Origin: Chloroflexota bacterium
Lineage (GTDB): Bacteria; Chloroflexota; Limnocylindria; Limnocylindrales; CSP1-4
NCBI GenBank assembly: GCA_013698385.1
Contig: JACCVB010000270.1
Span: forward strand, 1 to 15,116
Direction: 5' to 3'
DNA length: 15,116 bases
Shown here: positions 1 to 6,498 of the stretch, in pieces
Layout: every line of letters begins with the position of its first letter
How positions within the stretch are numbered: position 1 is the first letter of the stretch
Position numbers and translations under genes: made by a program
The notes under the pieces: generated by a model
Database searches by the model: none
What the model was told of the DNA's origin: nothing
Seen by the model: only the letters and a program-made list of their open reading frames with translations

Positions 1-170
1 TCGACGATCTCGACGCCCGCGTCGATCGCGCGGCGCAGCTCGCGCGCGCCGTCCACCAGGGTCAGGCCGCTCGACTCGCGTTCCCGTCGGTCGCGCAGGG
101 CGATCGCCGCCCGGATGCGCGGGTTGGACGCGCTCGTGAGCGTGACGCCCAGGTCTGGTCGCGAGGTCAC
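1..170 (-). CDS. TrmH/SpoU-family RNA methyltransferase, N-terminal part (cut by window edge)
   Basis: The frame opens with GTG at 170 and reads VTSRPDLGVTLTSASNPRIR, then a stretch containing RDRRERESSGLTLVDGAREL. This is the usual N-terminal substrate-binding region of SpoU/TrmH-type 2'-O-ribose methyltransferases (pattern: SxxNPxIRxxxxLRxRRxRxxxGLxLVxGxREL). The catalytic SPOUT knot lies outside the window, so the exact rRNA or tRNA target cannot be told. The start codon overlaps the stop of the upstream methyltransferase gene in the arrangement GTGA, which suggests translational coupling of two RNA- or nucleic-acid-modifying enzymes. Only 56 codons are visible. Family assignment is by motif recognition and the target is unknown. 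Confidence 0.75.
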   Translation of the reverse strand, partial: MTSRPDLGVTLTSASNPRIRAAIALRDRRERESSGLTLVDGARELRRAIDAGVEIV

Positions 171-1000
171 GTCGAGCGGCCGTCCCAGCGGGCGAACGCA
201 CCGAGCTTGAGGCGCGGCCCGTCGTCGCGCTCGGTGACGAGCGGACCGTGCTCGAACACTCCGGCAGGATGTCCCAGCGCGCCGGCCAGCGTCGACCGCA
301 GGTCACCCGGCCCGTATCCCTCCGTGTGCGCCGTGAGGAGCATGAAGCCGTCCGAAGCGACGATCCGGCGGCAGGCACGGAGGAGCGGGACGAGATCCGC
401 CTCGACACGCCACGCCCGGCCCGAACCGCCATGTCCATAGCTCGGCGGGTCAAGCACGATCCCGTCATAGCGGCGGTTCCGGCGGAGTTCCCGGGAGGTG
501 AAGCCGAACGCGTCATCCTGGAGCCAGCGGATGGGCCGCTCGGTCAGGCCATTGAGGATCGCGTTCTGGCGGGCCCAGGCGATCGCCGGCCGAGCGGAGT
601 CGACATGGACGACGGCCGCACCGGCCCGGGCCAGCGTCAGCGTCAGCAGCCCGGTCGAGGCGAACAGGTGGAGCACGCTGAGGTTTGGCTCTCGGGCCTC
701 GACCTGCTCCCGCAGCCAGGGCAGCATCCCGGCATGTTCCGGATACAGCCCGACCTGGCCGGCATCGGTCGGTCGAAGCTCCATCCGGAGACCGTCGATC
801 TCGACCGACCAGCCTTCGCGTGCGGCATCGACGCCGGTGCCGATCCAGCCCGTCTCCCGATCGAAGCGCAGGTCCGCGTCCGGCCATCGGTCGGGGAACT
901 GCGGTGCGTCCAGCGCACCCGGATACGGCCGATCGACCACGTGCTCCCCGAATCGCTCCAGCCGCGCCGCGCCGCCAGCGTCGATCAACTCATAGTCCAC
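167..1000 (-). CDS. Class I SAM-dependent methyltransferase (RlmI/RlmK-like fold)
   Basis: The protein has 277 aa from the GTG start chosen here. It carries the SAM-binding motif I (LHLFASTG, about residues 111-118), an acidic residue at the end of strand 2 (HVDSA, about 132-136), a QDDAF motif (about 161-165) and the catalytic-type motif IV DPPSYG (about 185-190). This combination is typical of COG1092-like rRNA cytosine methyltransferases, so RNA is the likely substrate. No PUA domain is seen. I prefer the GTG at 1000 because AGGGA lies 10 nt upstream and the protein pattern starts at VDYELIDAGG. An in-frame start at 1156 would add 52 low-complexity residues and begin only about 24 bp from the tRNA remnant. 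The gene overlaps the next methyltransferase gene by 4 bp, so the two probably form an operon. It is chromosomal flank, outside the inserted element. Confidence 0.8.
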   Translation of the reverse strand: MDYELIDAGGAARLERFGEHVVDRPYPGALDAPQFPDRWPDADLRFDRETGWIGTGVDAAREGWSVEIDGLRMELRPTDAGQVGLYPEHAGMLPWLREQVEAREPNLSVLHLFASTGLLTLTLARAGAAVVHVDSARPAIAWARQNAILNGLTERPIRWLQDDAFGFTSRELRRNRRYDGIVLDPPSYGHGGSGRAWRVEADLVPLLRACRRIVASDGFMLLTAHTEGYGPGDLRSTLAGALGHPAGVFEHGPLVTERDDGPRLKLGAFARWDGRST

Positions 1001-1178
1001 GGCGCCATCATCCCTGAACGGACCTGCGGCCGCCCTGCGGTTGTCCGAGGGCTGCGCTTCGGGTAGCATTCGCGGGCCGCTGGCGACTCGTTTGCTGGGG
1101 CCTGGCGACTGTCGCGGGACGTGGAACACCTCGTGAGCCAACGGTCGCCAAGCCACGATCGGATGGGAGACCGGCGAC

Positions 1179-1221
1179 CCGGGCGGCTAGCTCAGCTGGT
1201 TAGAGCACTTGCTTGACATGC
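1179..1221 (+). repeat. attL: 5' half of tRNA-Val, dead copy
   Basis: These 43 bp match 10504-10546 base for base. The copy covers the acceptor 5' strand, D arm, anticodon loop with GAC and the first bases of the anticodon 3' strand, then departs from the tRNA at 1222. It has no T arm or 3' acceptor strand and cannot be a working tRNA. It probably keeps the original chromosomal upstream sequence, and hence the original tRNA promoter. Confidence 0.88.
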
Positions 1222-1250
1222 GCATAGCCGGATGCGGCGTACCGCCCGAG

Positions 1251-1289
1251 TAACAGAGCCCACGACGCGATGCGCCGTGGGCCTTGTTA
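1251..1289 (+). terminator. Strong hairpin just inside the left element end
   Basis: The arms TAACAGAGCCCACG and CGTGGGCCTTGTTA pair over 14 positions with one G-U and one mismatch. An inner CGC/GCG closes a GAT triloop. There is no run of T after the stem, so it is only terminator-like. Its position, 30 bp after the truncated tRNA, would suit stopping transcription that enters from the old tRNA promoter. It could equally be a recombination-related structure. Confidence 0.5.
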
Positions 1290-1296
1290 TGCCCTG

Positions 1297-1312
1297 CACC
1301 TTATCGGGTGAA
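1297..1312 (+). repeat. Putative integrase arm-type site, left
   Basis: CACCTTATCGGGTGAA here resembles TCACTTATTGGGTGAA at 10475-10490 at the other end, in the same orientation. Both contain a short inverted pair (CACC/GGTG; CAC/GTG) around TTAT. In the excised circle the two would flank the 43-bp core, as arm sites of tyrosine-integrase attP regions do. The function is inferred. Confidence 0.35.
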
Positions 1313-1394
1313 CCGCGTAATGGCGTCCGTCGGGCCGATCCGCGGATTCAGCAGATAACGCCCCGGTCGGCCCGGACCGACTGCCGGCGACTGG

Positions 1395-1485
1395 GCGCCG
1401 GGATCGAGGGTCCGGGACCGGAGAAGGGGCCGTGACAGCCTAGCCGTCGCGGCTTACCTGACCTTTATCGCGTGGCACGACGCGG
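1395..1485 (+). repeat. Leader repeat, copy 1
   Basis: This copy aligns over about 90 bp with copy 3 (9072-9158) and over its last 60 bp with copy 2 (3819-3881). The shared core starts TGACANCCTAGCCG, continues CGCG-CTT-CC-GAC and ATC, and ends on the start codon followed by GGC-(A)CGACG. Here the start codon is GTG at 1472 and only VARRG of the small protein remains before the sequence diverges. TGACA may be a -35-like element; no SD precedes the start. It is probably a promoter/leader left behind after its gene was lost. Confidence 0.6.
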
Positions 1486-1682
1486 CGTCCCCGATCGGGT
1501 GCCCGCCCCCGGCGGACTGCTGGCCCAAAGCCGCCTGCCGACCCCAGGAGGTGTGCCGGCCCCCGAGGCTGCCTGCCGGCTCCCGGATCGTCTTCGAAGC
1601 AAAGATCGCTGGACGGTATACCATCGGCCTCTGCCTTCGCGGAGGCTGCAGCCAGGTCGCTTGTCGTACCTCGAGGTTTTGC

Positions 1683-3569
1683 ATGCGCATCCATCGAAGT
1701 GGGCGGGTGTTTGCCGCCGCCGCCCTGATCGCGTCCCTCGCCGCTCCCGGGTCAGTGGGGGCGTCCTCTCCGGCCGGTGACGTCAGGTTGAGCAACGACG
1801 CTCCCGACCTCGGCGGCTACATCAGCAACTACACGCTCAACACGGGCAAAGCCTACACGGACCCGGTGCTCGACGAGTGTTCCCGTTCCCGTGGCCGCCA
1901 GAATGAGCCGTCCATTGCGGTCGATCCACGCGATACGAACGTCATCGTTGGCAGCTCAAACGACTATTGCGCCGTGTACAACGACGGCGACGACGCGAAC
2001 GGCGCGCCGATCCCCTCCGGACCGATCTGGCTTGGCTACTACCGCTCCGAGGACGCCGGGCGAAGCTTCTCTAGTTCACTCGTCCCGGGCTACCCGGGCG
2101 ATACCTCGCCGTACGCGGCTCGAGCCCGGATCCGGACCGCCTCATCGGGCGACCCGGTCCTCGCCTGGGATGCGCATGGCCGTCTGTTCGCCGGCTCGGA
2201 AAGCTCGGATGACCCCGCGGGCTCACTCAAGACCTTCGGTGACGTGTACGTCGCCACGTACGTGAACCCTGCCGGTCCGGCCGGCGCCACGATCAATGAC
2301 GGACAGGAGTTCCGGCGCAGCGTCGTCGTGGCCCGCGGCAGCTCCGCACCCAATCTGCTCGGCAAGTTCAACGACAAGACCGCCATCGAGGCGGATCGAA
2401 CGCTCGGTCGCTGTGATGGCAACGTCTACTTCAGCTACTCGCGCTTCACCGGCAACGGGGGCGTGGGCATCTTCTTCAGCCGTTCGACCAATCACGGCGT
2501 CTCGTTCAGTCATCCGGCCAAGATCAGCTCCGGCATCCACGACGTTCAGTTCGCGGACATCGCGGTCACCGGCAATGGCAACGTCTACGTCGTCTTCCGC
2601 GAGTTCATGGGTCGTGGCAAGGGCTCGGATGCGATCGACTACGTCAAGAGCACCGACTGCGGCGCCACCTTCGGCAAGGTCCGCCGCCTGACCAGATTCG
2701 TGCCGTACGACGCCACCGATGTCTCGGATCCCGAGGCGATCCCGACGACGAACTCGCCCGACGATCCGGCCGCTGAGGAGGAAGAGGAAGAAGCGGGCAA
2801 CGCCCGGAACTGTGGCGACTTCGGCGCTCACTGCCTGTCGGGCTACACCTTCTTCCGACGCGATACCCAGGTGCGCGCCACCGCCGATCAGAACGACCGA
2901 CAGCATGAGTACGTGTACTTCGTGTACGACCCGTCCAAGCCCGGCACGCAGGTCAAGACCGGCACGACCTACGGCTCGATCGGCGTCGGCACGGGCAGCC
3001 AGTCCGGCATCTACTCGATCCGGCTGAATGGCCGAACCGGCGGGGCGACCAGCCCAAGCCTGATCGATCCCGAATCGACCGGCCACCAGCTCTTCCCGGA
3101 CGTCTCGGCCGACGGCGGCACGCTGCACGCCCTGTGGTACGACAGTCGCCGCGATCCGTGCTACTCGCGGACCCGACCGATCGGCAACTGCGCCGATCTC
3201 ACGACAGTGCCGTCGCTGGACGTCTACGCGGCTGCCTCAACGGACCGCGGAACGTCGTGGAGCGTCGCATCGCGGGTGACCGACGTGAGGAGCAACCCGA
3301 ACTATGAGCAGTTCGGAGGACGGACCGTGCCATTCGCGGGCGACTACCTGTGGGTCAGCTCGGTCGGGACGTTCTCGTATGGCGTGTGGACCGATTGGCG
3401 CAACACCGTTCCGGGCGTGGACCAGCGCGAGCTGGCCGAGGACGACGACGACAATGCCGATGTCCTCCAGTGTCGAACCTTCGACGCCGCAAGCCAGTCG
3501 TGGACCGGCGATACTTGTCCACGTCGCGGAGGGCTGGATCAGAACATCTACGGGGACGGCACTCCGTAG
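1683..3569 (+). CDS. Secreted Asp-box (BNR/sialidase-like) beta-propeller protein
   Basis: The protein has 628 aa and an N-terminal signal peptide: basic MRIHRSGR, then a hydrophobic core to about residue 24, with likely cleavage after VGA (about 27). Asp-box repeats are visible at about 122-129 (SEDAGRSF), 268-275 (STNHGVSF, degenerate), 323-330 (STDCGATF) and 519-526 (STDRGTSW). The family fold is a six-bladed propeller, but I see no clear sialidase RIP motif or catalytic triad, so glycosidase activity is not supported. A polyglutamate run (about 365-370) and an Asp run (about 587-590) sit in loops. About ten scattered cysteines suit an exported, disulfide-bonded protein. I chose ATG 1683 because GAGG lies 6 nt upstream and it starts the signal peptide; a longer frame from 1551 would bury it. 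A terminator follows directly. It is probably monocistronic cargo acting outside the cell on polymers or surfaces. Confidence 0.8.
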   Translation: MRIHRSGRVFAAAALIASLAAPGSVGASSPAGDVRLSNDAPDLGGYISNYTLNTGKAYTDPVLDECSRSRGRQNEPSIAVDPRDTNVIVGSSNDYCAVYNDGDDANGAPIPSGPIWLGYYRSEDAGRSFSSSLVPGYPGDTSPYAARARIRTASSGDPVLAWDAHGRLFAGSESSDDPAGSLKTFGDVYVATYVNPAGPAGATINDGQEFRRSVVVARGSSAPNLLGKFNDKTAIEADRTLGRCDGNVYFSYSRFTGNGGVGIFFSRSTNHGVSFSHPAKISSGIHDVQFADIAVTGNGNVYVVFREFMGRGKGSDAIDYVKSTDCGATFGKVRRLTRFVPYDATDVSDPEAIPTTNSPDDPAAEEEEEEAGNARNCGDFGAHCLSGYTFFRRDTQVRATADQNDRQHEYVYFVYDPSKPGTQVKTGTTYGSIGVGTGSQSGIYSIRLNGRTGGATSPSLIDPESTGHQLFPDVSADGGTLHALWYDSRRDPCYSRTRPIGNCADLTTVPSLDVYAAASTDRGTSWSVASRVTDVRSNPNYEQFGGRTVPFAGDYLWVSSVGTFSYGVWTDWRNTVPGVDQRELAEDDDDNADVLQCRTFDAASQSWTGDTCPRRGGLDQNIYGDGTP

Positions 3570-3587
3570 CTCTCGCGCTCCTGCACG

Positions 3588-3620
3588 AAGAGGGCGCGGC
3601 GCGAGCCGCGCCCTTTCCTT
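3588..3620 (+). terminator. Rho-independent terminator of the propeller gene
   Basis: A perfect 10-bp GC-rich stem (AGGGCGCGGC / GCCGCGCCCT, 3591-3600 with 3605-3614) is closed by a GCGA tetraloop of the stable GNRA type. It is followed by TTCCTT and starts about 20 bp after the stop codon. Confidence 0.8.
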
Positions 3621-3642
3621 GTCCGCGCGAGCCATCGGCGTG

Positions 3643-3816
3643 CTAGTTGGCCGGACTCGCGCTGACGGGCTGGCTGGGCGTCGCTGTCGCGGCTGGCTCG
3701 GTCTGCTCGATCCACAGGTAATCGCGCAGGGTCAGCCCGCTCGCCCTGATCCTGGCCGCCCGCGCCCGACCGACGTGGCGGTAATGCCACGGCTCGTCGC
3801 TGTTAGGGCGGACGCG
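3643..3816 (-). pseudogene. Truncated VanY-like D-Ala-D-Ala carboxypeptidase (M15) remnant
   Basis: The minus-strand frame reads RPNSDEPWHYRHVG, then RASGLTLRDYLWIEQTEP and a short Thr/Pro/Ala tail. This matches the C-terminal end of peptidase family M15 (VanY/DacY type), where E-x-W-H-x-R-x-V-G carries the catalytic Glu and a zinc-ligand His and is followed by a (L)TLxxYL helix. Only about 58 codons remain. The first zinc-binding His/Asp and the whole N-terminal domain are missing. The homology stops at about 3816, where leader repeat copy 2 begins, so the leader plus small gene seems to have joined or replaced the 5' part. A signal peptide and start are absent, so no function is expected. 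A technical break is less likely because the junction coincides with a repeat. Confidence 0.6.
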
Positions 3817-3818
3817 GC

Positions 3819-3881
3819 GCCGAGGCAATGACACCCTAGCCGGCGCGACTTACCTGACACTGATCCCATGGCACGACGTGG
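3819..3881 (+). repeat. Leader repeat, copy 2 (drives the 83-aa gene)
   Basis: This copy shares GCCGAGGC and the core TGACACCCTAGCCGGCGCGA with copy 3, then CTTACCTGACACT-ATCCC up to the ATG at 3868. TGACA followed 18 nt later by TACCT is a weak promoter-like pair. No SD stands before the ATG, so the mRNA may be leaderless. The repeat may alternatively be an operator. Confidence 0.55.
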
Positions 3882-4119
3882 ACTCAGCGAAGCGTCCAAG
3901 CGCAAGGCGGCCATCCAGGCGAGCACTCGGATGATCGCGCGAGGCGAGCGACCCTTGTACCGGGTCAGGACCGCGCTGGACGGCTCCTACGCGATCGTGG
4001 GCTCGCCTTGGCTGCCAGTACCAGTGGTGGGTCGACGGGAGAGCCTGGCGGCTGTCAGGGTAGTCATCGCGGCCGAGCTCGACGTACCGGCCGACGGCTT
4101 CGATGTCGCCATGGAGTGA
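3868..4119 (+). CDS. Small hypothetical protein (83 aa), repeated-leader family
   Basis: I do not recognise the family. The protein starts MARRGLSEASKRKAAIQAST and is basic in the first 35 residues. A middle section (YRVRTALDGSYAIVG) follows, and the end contains a helix-like stretch and LDVPADGFDVAME. It has no signal peptide, TM segment or cysteine, so it is cytoplasmic. A decayed paralogue at 9146-9388 shares the same plan (RRG.SE..K..A..QA, ARGERP.YR.R...DGS, LDVPAD.FD), which supports real coding. The start is fixed by the leader repeat that ends exactly on the ATG. There is no SD, so expression may be leaderless. A GC-rich imperfect hairpin (about 4168-4198) follows. It could be a small regulator of the element, but that is a guess. 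Confidence 0.6.
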   Translation: MARRGLSEASKRKAAIQASTRMIARGERPLYRVRTALDGSYAIVGSPWLPVPVVGRRESLAAVRVVIAAELDVPADGFDVAME

Positions 4120-4196
4120 CGGAATGGCCGGCGTTGGGGCGCCCCGGATACACACGGGCAGCGAATACCCGGGAGGGAGGAAGGAACCCCCCGGGG

Positions 4197-4661
4197 TCAT
4201 CGCGCGCCAAGCTTCGTGGCCGGCCATGCGCAGCGGATACTGTCAACCCTCCAGCCGCCGGGCAGTCTGGAAGGGACGTCGGCTGCCATCCTGGACACCC
4301 CCAGACCGCTCGTACTACTTGCGCTCCTTTCCGCCCCACCCTGCGCGGGGACCTCCACGCTACGGGGTTTGATCGCCGGCACGAGCAGGGCGGCCTTCTG
4401 CCGCTCGAACTCGGCAGCCGTGATGACGCCCGAGTCGCGGAGCTGGGCCAGCTTGCCGAGCTCGTCGGCGACGCCGGTCACCACCGGCGGCTGTGTGGGC
4501 TTCGCGTCGCCCGAGGTCACCAGGATGATCAGCGCGAGTAGCGGCGATAGGAGAAGCGACAGGAGCGCGTACACGCCAAAGCTGCGGCCCTTCCGCGACG
4601 CGGCGTACCCCACCAGTAGCGCGAATAGCACCCATATGATCAGGAACCCGATCGAGTCCAT
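4197..4661 (-). CDS. Two-TM membrane protein with SHOCT domain
   Basis: The protein has 154 aa. Two hydrophobic segments (about 4-22 and 29-49) are joined by a short basic loop (ASRKGRS), so both ends probably lie on the same side of the membrane. Residues about 66-93 (DELGKLAQLRDSGVIT, then AEFERQKAALL) are a clear SHOCT motif, a short C-terminal helical module thought to help oligomerisation. The last 55 residues are unstructured and rich in Ser, Arg and Pro, longer than usual for such proteins. I chose ATG 4661 because GGAGGAGGGG lies just upstream; an in-frame ATG five codons earlier would place this SD inside the gene. It lies opposite to the 83-aa gene, tail to tail. Function is unknown; membrane location is well supported. 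Confidence 0.78.
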   Translation of the reverse strand: MDSIGFLIIWVLFALLVGYAASRKGRSFGVYALLSLLLSPLLALIILVTSGDAKPTQPPVVTGVADELGKLAQLRDSGVITAAEFERQKAALLVPAIKPRSVEVPAQGGAERSASSTSGLGVSRMAADVPSRLPGGWRVDSIRCAWPATKLGAR

Positions 4662-4718
4662 CAGCCCCTCCTCCACGGTTGTTCCAATATCTCGGAATCC
4701 CTGTCACCAAGCATAGCT

Positions 4719-4750
4719 ACGCCCGGAGGGCTGTGGGCCGCTCCGGGCGT
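4719..4750 (-). terminator. Perfect 10-bp inverted repeat between two minus-strand genes
   Basis: ACGCCCGGAG (4719-4728) pairs exactly with CTCCGGGCGT (4741-4750) across a 12-nt loop. It lies after the frameshifted secreted gene (ends 4874) and before the SHOCT gene (starts 4661), so it could end that transcript, although no T run follows. The left arm plus GGCT and the following CTGTGGCGGG recur at 9410-9442 without the right arm. Confidence 0.45.
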
Positions 4751-4873
4751 CTGTGGCGGGCCTGTGGCGCTAGGCGACGGGCAGTGGCTCCTTGAGCGGA
4801 GCCCATGGCGCGAATGCTCGCTGTGGCACGACACTAAGGAGAACAGGTGCGCCCGGGTGCCGCGTGCGCTGCG

Positions 4874-5307
4874 TCAGCCGGCCAGCATGTCGCAGACGGA
4901 CACGACGTGTCCTGACCCGACCGCCGTGAAGTAGTCGCGGTGCCCCGTGTACAGGTTGAGGCCATCGATGGTCGGGCCGAACGCCAGGTAGCGTCCCTCG
5001 GCCGTGAACGTCCCGTCGCGGTCGATGTGGCCGGGACCTGACGCGTTGAGGACGACGGACTTCGTCGTGTCGAGGTTCGTTACCCGGATGACCAAACGAC
5101 CGGTGATGATAACGCGGCCGTCGATGAAGGCGGTCCCATACTCCCGATTGACGAGGATTGTCAGGAGCACCGGGAAATCGCAGACGTCGACGAGCTCGAT
5201 AGTCTCCGGCGCAGGGAGGATTGTCGGTCTGGCTTGGCTGCAAGGATCGAACCCGGCAGCGCGATGAGAAGGCCGACGGCGAGGACGAGTGGAACGGCAC
5301 GACGCAT
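4874..5307 (-). pseudogene. Secreted Cys-pair protein, frameshifted after the signal peptide
   Basis: A strong SD (AGGAGG, 5314-5319) precedes ATG 5307, which opens a clean signal peptide: MRRAVPLVLAVGLLIALPGS followed by ILA and AKPDR. Reading then leaves frame. The next frame continues TILPAPETIELVDVCDFPVL, then LTILVNREYGTAF and further to VCDMLAG at 4874. The join needs one extra base just after the PDR codons. The intact relative at 5526-6035 has the same AKPDR...C-x-FPV...NxEY...GPG...C-x-x-LAG layout, confirming that both frames belong together. The two cysteines near the ends of the mature domain probably form a disulfide. The gene is either broken or carries a single-base sequence error. 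Function of the family is unknown; it is an exported protein of about 140 aa. Confidence 0.65.
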
Positions 5308-5525
5308 GGGGAACCTCCTATGGCTGGTATCCGCTCGTGGGTAGTGGGTGCCCTGACCAGGGCGAAGCCGTTGCAGAAGTTGAGTTGGACGGTGGCACGC
5401 CCTCCTAACCCTGGAGCTCCACGTCCAATGCGGTTCGACACACAGAGGCCTCCGGTCGCCGTTCGTCTCGCCGTCAACGACAGAGCGAAACGCGCGGAGC
5501 CGGGGCCGCCGCGGAAACGGAGCCG

Positions 5526-6035
5526 TTACCCGGCGAGGACCTCGCACAAGTCGACGGTCCGGCCGCGGACACCCACGATGGTTTCGCCTGCAGCATCGAC
5601 GCGGAGGGTCGTGTGACCGGTGACGGCGAGCAGGCGACCGGCGAAGAACAGGAGCCAGGTGCCCCGGGCGTTAACGGTGAGCCCCTCGGCGTCGGCCACG
5701 AAGCTGCCCGGCCCTGAAGCCTGCAGCTTGATCGCGGTGCCCGTCGTCGTGTTCGTAAGGCGGACGACGTAACGACCACTGATGTGCGTTCGGGTCACAT
5801 TGCCGTCGCGGTCGTAGAAGGTCGTCGCGTACTCTTGGTTGACGACGACTTCGGCGCGGACCGGGAAGCTGCAGATATCGGAGATCGTGAAGTCGGTCGG
5901 CGACTCCGCGAAGACCCGGTCGGGCTTCGCCGCCAATGTCGGCGCTACCGTCGCGAGCGCGAGTGGCTCGGAGTCGGCGCGATGGGGCTGGCGGCCATGA
6001 GGGGGTCCTGATTTCGGGTCGGGGTGCACCTTCAC
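5526..6035 (-). CDS. Secreted Cys-pair protein (paralogue of the neighbouring gene)
   Basis: From AAKPDRVFAESPTDFT onward this aligns with the protein encoded at 4874-5307. Both have C-x-FPV near the mature N-terminus, NQEYATTF or NREYGTAF, a GRYVVRLTN-like strand, ASGPGSF or ASGPGHI, and C-x-x-LAG at the end. The mature domain is mostly beta-strand-like with one Cys at each end. The N-terminus is uncertain. The GTG at 6035 has no SD and gives an unusual hydrophilic leader before LALATVAPTLA. An ATG at 5999 with AGGA upstream opens another frame that stops after 17 codons. The signal peptide may thus also be damaged. The gene sits in tandem with its relative about 220 bp apart, pointing to a local duplication that has since diverged strongly. 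Function is unknown. Confidence 0.6.
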   Translation of the reverse strand: MKVHPDPKSGPPHGRQPHRADSEPLALATVAPTLAAKPDRVFAESPTDFTISDICSFPVRAEVVVNQEYATTFYDRDGNVTRTHISGRYVVRLTNTTTGTAIKLQASGPGSFVADAEGLTVNARGTWLLFFAGRLLAVTGHTTLRVDAAGETIVGVRGRTVDLCEVLAG

Positions 6036-6498
6036 GGGGCGCGGTCTGCGGCGGTCGGATCAGCGGCGTGTGGGTACCCCCGGTCGCTCATCCTTCCCTT
6101 CCGGGGGTCCCCTTCCAGAACCGCGACAGGACCCAGGAACCCGGAGTCGGCTCCTTTTCCAAGCCTTGCGACAGCCCCTGACGGACCGTCAAAGGTCGCG
6201 CGAGCCGCCTGGTCCGCCGTGTGATAGCGAAGGATCTGCCGCAGAGGCCGTGATAGCCCAGGTGCTCACCCGGATGTGGCCTCCGGCACCGAGCCCCTGG
6301 TCGTGGGCCAGGACAACGATGTAGTCGGCGCATTGTCATCCTCCGATATCACCCCGGTACATCGCCCAGTCCCTGGTATTGATTGCAGGTTCTGAAGGCA
6401 TGCATAACCTACGCTAGCCCTGCCTATGTCTGCACGTCATACATTCGGAAACGTAGCGCCAGTAGACACCCGTTTTCCGCCGAGCTTCGGGCGCGGCG
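6036..6498. other. Gene-poor stretch with possible decayed small gene
   Basis: There is no confident gene in these 463 bp. On the minus strand GGAGG stands 6 nt before an ATG at 6333, but the plausible protein frame (ADYIVVLAHDQGLGAGGHIR, then VSTWAIT, ending at 6189) is one base out of register with that ATG. This may be a dead small gene I cannot name. The stretch also holds the hairpin at 6072-6112. From about 6355 to 6480 the base composition is visibly less GC-rich than the surroundings. Confidence 0.35.
6072..6112. terminator. Inverted repeat, possible bidirectional terminator
   Basis: ACCCCCGG (6076-6083) pairs perfectly with CCGGGGGT (6101-6108). After one mismatch, GGG (6072-6074) pairs with CCC. 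The loop is 17 nt and pyrimidine-rich. It lies between the secreted Cys-pair gene and the minus-strand operon that ends at 6499. There is no T run, so the terminator role is tentative. Confidence 0.35.

Larger units (their letters stand above)
1222..1682. other. Left end of the element, no convincing gene
   Basis: This 461-bp stretch holds the hairpin at 1251-1289, a putative integrase arm site at 1297-1312, a 10-bp palindrome ATCCGCGGAT at 1338-1347, leader copy 1 (1395-1485) and the upstream region of the secreted propeller gene. A reading frame opened by GTG at 1472 starts like the small proteins after the other leaders (VARRG) but then diverges and overlaps the propeller gene, so I do not call it. 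The palindrome GGTATACC at 1615-1622 includes a possible -10 (TATACC) about 60 bp before the propeller gene, with no good -35. Confidence 0.55.

Noticed and set aside
248..1066. Long plus-strand frame opposite the methyltransferase gene
   Set aside because: It is a high-GC antisense shadow with no protein pattern; the minus frame carries clear SAM and DPPSYG motifs.
1001..1156. Longer methyltransferase start at 1156
   Set aside because: It adds 52 low-complexity residues without family pattern, while GTG 1000 has an SD-like AGGGA at good distance.
1472..1780. 102-codon frame starting VARRG after leader copy 1
   Set aside because: It resembles the small protein family only in the first five residues, is Pro/Arg-rich afterwards, and overlaps the start of the secreted protein gene.
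2223..3128. Long minus-strand frame opposite the propeller gene
   Set aside because: It is a shadow of the plus-strand codon bias; composition is Ala/Val/Arg/Asp-rich without motifs.
1683..3569. Active sialidase call for the propeller protein
   Set aside because: Asp boxes are present, but no RIP arginine motif or clear catalytic Tyr/Glu/Asp set was identifiable, so only the fold is claimed.
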